Shown here in pieces: positions 15,286 to 20,368 of a stretch of 20,368 bases of DNA. Source of the stretch: Flavobacteriales bacterium UBA4585 (lineage in GTDB: Bacteria; Bacteroidota; Bacteroidia; Flavobacteriales; Schleiferiaceae); NCBI GenBank assembly GCA_949487015.1, contig CATAQZ010000306.1:1-20368 (forward strand). The letters are read 5' to 3'. The translations under genes and the position numbers were made by a program. A model generated the notes under the pieces. The model was not told where the DNA came from and searched no databases. It saw nothing but the letters and a program-made list of their open reading frames with translations. How positions within the stretch are numbered: position 1 is the stretch's first letter; the number at the start of each line of letters is the position of its first letter.

Positions 15286-16769
15286 ACCACTTTCTTTAAA
15301 GAATGATCCTTGATGATTTCACCACAGACTACTTCCCCACTTATTAATGAAGGTGGAACTCCGGGTCCTGGTGTAGTCAATTGGCCAGCGAAATATAGAT
15401 TCGCTACTTTTTTGCTTTTTAACCTCGGTTTAAATATGGCTGTTTGGTCTAACGTATTCGCTAACCCATACGCATTGCCTTTAAAGCTATTGTATTCGCT
15501 TTTGAAATCACTGTACGCAAAACTTCGTTTCACGATGACTCGTTCCCTGATCGATTCTCCTGTATACGCTTCAAGGCGATCCATCATCAGATTGTAATAC
15601 TTCTCTCTAACTTCCTCACTATCACCTGATAAACCAGGGGCAGTAGGCATTAACAAGAACATATTTTCGCATCCATCAGGTGCTATAGAAGAATCCGTTT
15701 TGGTAGGAGCACTTGCATAAAAAAGTGGCTTGGTTGGCCATGATGGGTCGGTGTAGATTTCATGAGCATGTTGATCTAATTCGTAATCGAAGAACAAATT
15801 ATGATGCAACACATTTGATACTCTTCCTTTGACACCTAGATAAAATAAAAGTGACGATGGAGCCATTTTTCGCTTATCCCAATACTCAGGAGAATATTCT
15901 CTGTATTCCGGACTGCTAATCTTTTGATCGATGTGGTGATAATCGGCCCCACCTACCACAATATCAGCTGTGAAGCTTCCGCCCTTTGTCAGAACACTTA
16001 TAATTTTTCTATTCGCATACTTAAAGCCAGTTACTTCAGTACTGGTTCTGAATTTAACGCCCTGCTCTTTTGCAACAGTCACCATACCTTCAATAATCCT
16101 ATTCATACCACCCATAGGATACCATGTGCCAAGTGACATGTCGGCATAATTCATAAGACTGTAAAGTGCAGGTGTGTTTTGCGGTAAGGCCCCCAAAAAC
16201 AAAACAGGGAATTCAAGGATTGCTTTTAATTTTGGATGTGTACTAACTTCCGCAACATGTTTACGAATGTCTTTGAGCATATCCAATTGGAAAATGCCTT
16301 TAACAATTCTGAAATCCATGAATTCTGTAAGTGAACGACCCGGTTTAAACACCAAGTCTTGAATACCTACCTTATACTTGTATTCTGCTTGCTTTAGAAA
16401 CTTACGCAAACGTAATCCTGATCCAGGATCGAGTTTATCAAACATGGCTTCAAGCTCTTCCATGTTGGGACTTTGATCTTCCTGATCGTTCGGTCCATAA
16501 ACTACTCTGTAGGACGGATCTAGACGAACAAGGTTATACAAGTCGGAAATCTCTTTACCGAAAGCGGCGAAATACCTTTCGAAAACATCAGGCATCCAGT
16601 ACCAACTGGGACCCATGTCAAATTTAAAGCCATCTTTTTCCCAACAACGGGCTCTACCCCCTAGTTGGTCATTTTTTTCAAGAATGGTGACATCGTAACC
16701 TTCTTTGGCGAGAAAGGACGCTGCACTAAGTCCGGCAAAGCCAGAACCTATTACTATTACTGATTTCAT
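15282..16769 (-). CDS. crtI: Phytoene desaturase (CrtI type)
   Basis: 495 residues, FAD-dependent desaturase turning phytoene into lycopene or neurosporene at the membrane. The N-terminal dinucleotide-binding motif VIVIGSGFAGLSAA (4-17) with acidic Glu31 is followed by LGGRARCW (36-43) and DGFKFDMGPSWYW (46-58). The C-terminal CrtI signature is YFAGQLTTPGPGVPPSLISG (459-478). Length matches bacterial CrtI (about 490-510). It lies 24 nt after the ECF sigma gene and overlaps crtB. No cyclase, hydroxylase or ketolase gene is in the window, so the final carotenoid cannot be predicted. Confidence 0.95.
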   Translation of the reverse strand: MKSVIVIGSGFAGLSAASFLAKEGYDVTILEKNDQLGGRARCWEKDGFKFDMGPSWYWMPDVFERYFAAFGKEISDLYNLVRLDPSYRVVYGPNDQEDQSPNMEELEAMFDKLDPGSGLRLRKFLKQAEYKYKVGIQDLVFKPGRSLTEFMDFRIVKGIFQLDMLKDIRKHVAEVSTHPKLKAILEFPVLFLGALPQNTPALYSLMNYADMSLGTWYPMGGMNRIIEGMVTVAKEQGVKFRTSTEVTGFKYANRKIISVLTKGGSFTADIVVGGADYHHIDQKISSPEYREYSPEYWDKRKMAPSSLLFYLGVKGRVSNVLHHNLFFDYELDQHAHEIYTDPSWPTKPLFYASAPTKTDSSIAPDGCENMFLLMPTAPGLSGDSEEVREKYYNLMMDRLEAYTGESIRERVIVKRSFAYSDFKSEYNSFKGNAYGLANTLDQTAIFKPRLKSKKVANLYFAGQLTTPGPGVPPSLISGEVVCGEIIKDHSLKKVV

Positions 16770-16793
16770 TAGAACGATTTAGGCGGTTGTAGG

Positions 16794-17300
16794 TTAGTGA
16801 CGCTGGTCGGCAAGCTTTTCCATCATCTTTTTACGGGCTAAGAAGATACGCGATTTAACAGTTCCCAAAGGAATATTAAAATGCTCCGCTATCTCCTCAT
16901 ATTTAAAGCCTTCATAATGCATAAAAAATGCTTCTGTGTAGTGCTTTTCTATAGTGCCAATTTGATCCATTATGTACTGGTTGTCAACATTGGCGTCTGT
17001 TAAGGTGGTTTTACCCGCCTCTCTAGAGTTAAGAAAGAACTGTCCTTCAGTTTCGTCTACAAACGTGTTTTGTTGCTTCTTACGGCGGTAGTTATTAATG
17101 AAGGTATTCTTCATTATGGTATATAACCACCCTTTTAGGTTTGTACCCGTGGCAAACTTGTCCTTATTCTTTAGGGCTTTGTAGTACGTATCTTGAAGAA
17201 GATCGTCAGCATCATCGCGACGCTTAGTAAGCTTCATTGCTAATTGACTAAGAAAGTCATGCTCGCGATCAATGAGTTGTCCAAATTCGGCAGTTGACAT
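16794..17300 (-). CDS. ECF-type RNA polymerase sigma factor of the carotenoid operon
   Basis: 168 residues from ATG 17300 (MSTAEFGQLIDREHDFL). An in-frame reading up to 17339 would run through the inverted repeat in the gap and adds non-family sequence. Region 2 covers about 10-75, with the -10-recognition segment DADDLLQDTYYKAL (30-43) and NLKGWLYTIMKNTFINNYRR (54-73). Region 4 covers about 118-164 with the helix-turn-helix YEEIAEHFNIPLGTVKSRI (134-152). There is no anti-sigma gene (no ZAS-type or membrane partner) next to it, so control may be through its own transcription, probably by the neighbouring MerR protein. It likely directs RNA polymerase to this operon and other light or stress genes; this is inferred from position. 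Confidence 0.9.
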   Translation of the reverse strand: MSTAEFGQLIDREHDFLSQLAMKLTKRRDDADDLLQDTYYKALKNKDKFATGTNLKGWLYTIMKNTFINNYRRKKQQNTFVDETEGQFFLNSREAGKTTLTDANVDNQYIMDQIGTIEKHYTEAFFMHYEGFKYEEIAEHFNIPLGTVKSRIFLARKKMMEKLADQRH

Positions 17301-17306
17301 GATACA

Positions 17307-17340
17307 ATTGTTTAACGTTTGTTTGGTAAAGTTAAACAAT
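17307..17340. promoter_or_regulatory. Perfect 10-bp inverted repeat, operator candidate before the sigma/crt operon
   Basis: ATTGTTTAAC (17307-17316) and GTTAAACAAT (17331-17340) are exact reverse complements separated by 14 nt. They lie in the 96-nt gap between the MerR-type regulator gene and the sigma gene and flank a possible -7 box. A looser outer symmetry exists: TACAATTGTTTAAC from 17303 on one strand and TACAAATTGTTCAAAC from 17358 on the other. Either a DNA operator or, if transcribed, a leader hairpin. Confidence 0.6.
17327..17334 (-). promoter_or_regulatory. Possible -7 box of the sigma/crt operon
   Basis: TAACTTTA read on the minus strand matches TANNTTTG at 7 of 8 positions, about 26 nt before the sigma start. 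The only TTG upstream (17352-17350) leaves a 15-nt spacer, shorter than the usual 17-23. As this gene encodes a sigma factor, autoregulation from a non-consensus promoter is equally possible. Confidence 0.3.
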
Positions 17341-17396
17341 GTGTTTGAACAATTTGTATAATCTTTTAAGAAATTTATTAAACAAAGTGAAGTTTT

Positions 17397-18284
17397 CTAA
17401 GGCAACCCCGCGCTTAATTCCTTTAAAGTCCCGTAAATGTTGATGTTGGTGAATTCTCGCTCAGGAGTGAAATCCGAGAAAATGTAACCAGTTAGGTGTA
17501 CTTGGATGCCTTTATGAACAATAAGTTCCTCTAATTCGTCCAAATAATTGGCTAATTCTGGCAATTCCGGGTGTGTAGTGAAACTACTTATTAGGTGATC
17601 GACCGGTTGGTTATCTAATAGATCGGTTAAATATTCTTTAGGTAGGCTCTGTCCCAAATAATACACCTGCTCTCCCCGTTCCTTTAAAATGTAAGCGAGA
17701 TACAATACACCGATCTCATGCAATTCATTCGCAGGAAGGAAAATGGCATATTTACCATTGTTCTCATTAGCAATAGCCGGCAATGCATCAATGGCGGCAT
17801 ATATTTTTTGTCGAATCAGCGATGACACAAAATGCTCTTGAGAAATACCTACACTTCCTGAAAGCCAAAGTTTACCAAGTTCCTGTATATAGTCCCCAAT
17901 AACTTCTCTGTATGTGTTATGTACACCGTAGTGCTCTATACAATGATCCATTATTGCTTCGAACCTCTTTATGTCGAATCCCAGTGTAGCCAACTTTAGC
18001 TCATTTAACTCGTACGTAAATTTGCCCTCGTACGGACTCGCTTCTAGGGCAAGATCCGCTAACTCTTCTGGGGAGTGTTTCGATATTTTTCCAATCTTCC
18101 ATCCTGCTCCAAGAAGCACAGATGTGTTTAGAACAATACGCAGATCGTGATCGCCATAATACCTTATGTTCGTTGCCGTACGTTTAGGTTCAATAAGCTT
18201 ATATCTCTGCTCCCATGCACGAATGGTATGGGCCTTGATACCGCTTAGTTGCTCTAAATCTTTAATTGAATACTTACTTTCCAC
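17397..18284 (-). CDS. MerR-family regulator with cobalamin-binding domain, CarH/LitR-like light sensor candidate
   Basis: 295 residues. The N-terminal MerR winged helix has YSIKDLEQLSGIKAHTIRAW (5-24), EQRYKLIEP and NIRYYGDHDLR. The middle helical domain holds LWLSGSVGISQEHFVSSLIR: W140-x9-E150-H151, the signature that contacts the adenosyl group in CarH-type photoreceptors. The C-terminal Rossmann domain has E187-L-H189-E-I-G192, the [DE]xHxxG motif whose His is the lower cobalt ligand. The residue after Trp140 is Leu, where Thermus CarH has the His that caps cobalt after light exposure. CarH represses carotenoid genes in the dark and is released by light; here the gene heads the crt block. 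It is separated from the sigma gene by 96 nt and diverges from prfC. Cobalamin binding is inferred. Confidence 0.88.
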   Translation of the reverse strand: MESKYSIKDLEQLSGIKAHTIRAWEQRYKLIEPKRTATNIRYYGDHDLRIVLNTSVLLGAGWKIGKISKHSPEELADLALEASPYEGKFTYELNELKLATLGFDIKRFEAIMDHCIEHYGVHNTYREVIGDYIQELGKLWLSGSVGISQEHFVSSLIRQKIYAAIDALPAIANENNGKYAIFLPANELHEIGVLYLAYILKERGEQVYYLGQSLPKEYLTDLLDNQPVDHLISSFTTHPELPELANYLDELEELIVHKGIQVHLTGYIFSDFTPEREFTNINIYGTLKELSAGLP

Positions 18285-18372
18285 TCTCTGCTAACCTCTG
18301 AAAAGATATATTGTTTAGTAAAAACAGTGCGAGTATAATAAATAACCATTAAATCCTCGAAGAAACCTTTGG

Positions 18373-18380
18373 TATATTTG
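18373..18380 (+). promoter_or_regulatory. Candidate -7 box for prfC
   Basis: TATATTTG is a full match to the Bacteroidota consensus TANNTTTG, ending 18 nt before the prfC ATG. No good TTG -33 element is found 17-23 nt upstream. Confidence 0.55.
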
Positions 18381-18382
18381 CC

Positions 18383-18398
18383 GTTCAAAAATTTGAAC
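18383..18398. repeat. Inverted repeat in the prfC leader abutting the start codon
   Basis: GTTCAAA (18383-18389) and TTTGAAC (18392-18398) are exact reverse complements around AA, ending at the base before the ATG. It could be an operator half-overlapping the transcript start, or a short leader hairpin that limits ribosome access. Confidence 0.5.
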
Positions 18399-19979
18399 AT
18401 GGCCTTCGAAAAAGAAATTGGAAAGCGCAGAACCTTTGGAATCATTTCCCACCCGGATGCTGGGAAGACTACCTTAACGGAAAAACTCTTACTTTTTGGA
18501 GGTGCAATTCAGGAGGCAGGGGCCGTGAAAAGCAATAAGGTTAAAAAAGCAGCGACCTCGGATTTCATGGAGATTGAAAAACAACGTGGTATATCTGTTG
18601 CAACCTCCGTCATGGGATTTTACTATAAGGATAAGAAAATCAACATCCTTGATACACCGGGTCACCAGGATTTTGCTGAAGACACCTACCGAACCCTAAC
18701 AGCCTGCGACAGCGTTATTGTTGTTATTGATGTAGCTAAAGGTGTGGAAGCACAAACTGAAAAATTGGTAAAGGTTTGTCGAATGCGCGACACGCCTATT
18801 ATCGTTTTCATCAATAAACTTGACCGCGAAGGAAAAGACGGTTTTGATCTCATAGATGAAGTTGAGCAAAAATTAGGGTTAACCTTATGTCCACTTTCAT
18901 GGCCTGTTGGAATGGGTCAACGCTTTCAGGGGGTATATAATATGTGGGAGAAGAACCTCCATTTGTACTCAAGCGATAATAAACAGCGAATTTCCGAGGG
19001 GACATCAATAGAAGATATTAATGATCCTTTACTCGAACAAAGTGTTGGCGATGAAGCTGCGTTAGAGCTCAGGAATGATCTAGAATTACTCGAAGCTGTA
19101 TATCCAAAGTTTGATCATGAAGCATATTTAAAGGGTGCACAGTGTCCGGTCTTTTTTGGTTCTGCACTGAATAACTTTGGCGTGCAGGAACTTTTAGATT
19201 GTTTTCAAGAAATTGCTCCCGAACCTCAAGCGAAGGAAGCAGAAGAACGTGTCGTAGCGCCTAATGAAAATCAATTTTCGGGTTTTGTATTTAAAATACA
19301 TGCAAATATTGACCCTAATCATCGGAATAGAATTGCCTTTTTAAAGGTAGTAAGCGGGAAATTTGAGCGTAATAAAACCTACATACATACTAGAACAAGC
19401 AAGACTTTTAGAGTGAGTGCCCCTACTGCATTCATGGCATCAAAGAAAAGTACAATAGATGAGGCCTTTCCTGGAGACATAATTGGTATCCCTGATAATG
19501 GCTCATTTAGGATTGGGGACACAGTATCAGAAAAGGAGTCCTTACATTATATGGGTATTCCTTCTTTTTCCCCAGAACACTTTAGATTCATTAACAATGC
19601 CGACCCCTTAAAAGCTAAACAACTGAATAAGGGAGTTGACCAATTAATGGATGAGGGTGTAGCCCAACTTTTTACTTTGAAACAAAACAATCGTAAGATC
19701 ATAGGTACTGTTGGTGCACTTCAATACGAGGTAATTCAGTATCGTCTAGAACACGAATACAACGCCAAATGTACTTATGAGAATTTCCCTGCCTTTAAAG
19801 CATGTTGGATAGAGAGTCACGACGACGCACAACTCCAAGAGTTTAGTACCCTAAAGCAGCGCTACCTTGCCGAAGATAAATTCGGACGACTTGTGTTTTT
19901 AGCGGATTCTCAATTCTCGCTTCAAATGGCGCAGGATAAATTTGATAAGATTACCTTCCATTTAAAGAGCGAGTTTTAA
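18399..19979 (+). CDS. prfC: Peptide chain release factor 3 (RF3)
   Basis: 526 residues from ATG 18399 (MAFEKEIGKRRTFGIISHPD), chosen because it matches the family start and lies after the -7 box; an ATG at 18369 lies upstream of that box. RF3 is a GTPase that recycles RF1 and RF2 from the ribosome after termination. GTP motifs: G1 HPDAGKTT (18-25), G2 region QRGISVATS (62-70), G3 DTPGH (85-89), G4 NKLD (139-142). Domains 2 and 3 follow, with NDPLKAKQLNKGVDQLMDEG-like sequence (here NADPLK onwards) typical of RF3 rather than EF-G. Length matches bacterial RF3 (about 525-530). Divergent from the MerR-type gene; the next gene starts at the base after its stop codon. Confidence 0.96.
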   Translation: MAFEKEIGKRRTFGIISHPDAGKTTLTEKLLLFGGAIQEAGAVKSNKVKKAATSDFMEIEKQRGISVATSVMGFYYKDKKINILDTPGHQDFAEDTYRTLTACDSVIVVIDVAKGVEAQTEKLVKVCRMRDTPIIVFINKLDREGKDGFDLIDEVEQKLGLTLCPLSWPVGMGQRFQGVYNMWEKNLHLYSSDNKQRISEGTSIEDINDPLLEQSVGDEAALELRNDLELLEAVYPKFDHEAYLKGAQCPVFFGSALNNFGVQELLDCFQEIAPEPQAKEAEERVVAPNENQFSGFVFKIHANIDPNHRNRIAFLKVVSGKFERNKTYIHTRTSKTFRVSAPTAFMASKKSTIDEAFPGDIIGIPDNGSFRIGDTVSEKESLHYMGIPSFSPEHFRFINNADPLKAKQLNKGVDQLMDEGVAQLFTLKQNNRKIIGTVGALQYEVIQYRLEHEYNAKCTYENFPAFKACWIESHDDAQLQEFSTLKQRYLAEDKFGRLVFLADSQFSLQMAQDKFDKITFHLKSEF

Positions 19980-20368
19980 ATGAGTCACATCATTAATTAT
20001 CGGTTGAATCAGTTTTCTTGGGCCATAGCGGCGGTGCTCCTCTTGCCCTTACTCTTCACCCAAGGGATGTTTTTCGATGGATTAACCTTTGCCACTATTG
20101 CGAGAAATTTAAACGAAGGTGTCGGTCAGTTTTGGTCACCACAATATACTCCTTACGTTCATCCTGAATACTTTGAACATCCCCCCTTCTCATTTGCAAT
20201 ACATTCTGTTTTTTACAGATTGTTCGGAGATCAAGCGTGGGTAGATCGCTTCTACGCTTACACCCTTTATGGACTCAGTATTTTAATGATACGCCGAATC
20301 TGGGCTTTATTAATTCCATCGGCACATAGAAGCTGGATACCACAATTACTTTGGACGCTTACACCGAC
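19980..20368 (+). CDS. ArnT-like GT-C membrane glycosyltransferase, 5' part (truncated by the window end)
   Basis: ATG 19980 directly follows the prfC TAA, and the frame stays open to the window end (129 complete codons). The translated start has a first membrane helix (residues about 13-30, SWAIAAVLLLPLLFTQG), then an extracytoplasmic loop with FFDGLTFATIARNLNEG (Asp33) and the block YFEHPPFSFAIHSVFYRLFG (64-83). Helix 1, then a loop with an early acidic residue and a xHPP motif, is the layout of ArnT/PMT-type glycosyltransferases that use polyprenyl-phosphate sugars. Family assignment is good; donor and acceptor are unknown, since the rest of the gene is missing. Translational coupling to prfC is likely. 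Confidence 0.8.
   Translation, partial: MSHIINYRLNQFSWAIAAVLLLPLLFTQGMFFDGLTFATIARNLNEGVGQFWSPQYTPYVHPEYFEHPPFSFAIHSVFYRLFGDQAWVDRFYAYTLYGLSILMIRRIWALLIPSAHRSWIPQLLWTLTP

Noticed and set aside
15310..15597. 95-codon open frame antisense to crtI, and similar ones at 15924-16136 and 16174-16362
   Set aside because: All are antisense shadows of the conserved phytoene desaturase, without a plausible start region or domain.
18254..18445. 63-codon minus-strand frame spanning the MerR-type/prfC gap
   Set aside because: Runs into both neighbouring genes and covers the promoter region; no family resemblance.

Overview
The window looks like the chromosome of a member of Bacteroidota, most likely a pigmented, possibly marine member of Flavobacteriia. 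Evidence: a protein with a BatA-type N-terminus next to a dihydroorotase-like gene, TANNTTTG-type -7 promoter boxes with little sign of Shine-Dalgarno sequences, very compact coding (no non-coding stretch longer than about 115 bases), and an ECF-sigma/MerR/crtI/crtB arrangement known from flavobacteria. I found no rRNA, tRNA, CRISPR array, transposon, phage gene or att site. Both window edges cut genes.

Layout. (1) 1-1320 (+): 3' part of clpC. (2) 1323-2579 (-): a DnaQ-type exonuclease fused to a GIY-YIG nuclease, convergent with clpC. (3) 2638-9247 (+): an eight-gene co-directional operon. It holds a DUF456 membrane protein, a small ABC ATPase, an FtsX/MacB-like permease with a His-rich extracytoplasmic stretch, two tandem paralogous exported CFFCG proteins, an exported alpha/beta hydrolase, a BatA-like membrane protein and a dihydroorotase homologue with degenerate active-site motifs. 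Most of these genes overlap by ATGA or lie 5 nt apart. (4) 9244-10026 (-): a PhnP-like metallo-beta-lactamase-fold hydrolase. (5) 10116-11534 (+): a large conserved protein of unknown function. (6) 11531-18284 (-): an eight-gene block, transcribed merR/carH-like -> ECF sigma -> crtI -> crtB -> idi -> 6-pyruvoyl-tetrahydropterin-synthase-like -> folE -> photolyase. (7) 18399-19979 (+): prfC (peptide release factor 3), followed without any gap by the 5' end of a GT-C glycosyltransferase running off the window.

The most interesting part is region 6, which reads as a light-response module. A MerR protein with a cobalamin-binding domain keeps the W-x9-EH signature and the lower-ligand His of the CarH/LitR photoreceptors, but not the second (light-state) His. 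Downstream lie a sigma factor without an anti-sigma gene, the isoprenoid/carotenoid steps idi-crtB-crtI, two pterin enzymes and a light-driven DNA-repair enzyme. The 96-nt gap before the sigma gene carries a perfect 10-bp inverted repeat around a possible -7 box. Two perfect 9-bp hairpins lie 4 nt apart inside the pterin synthase gene, shortly upstream of folE. A second candidate system is the ABC/FtsX/CFFCG operon, whose His-rich and CxxC features suggest a metal-linked envelope function.
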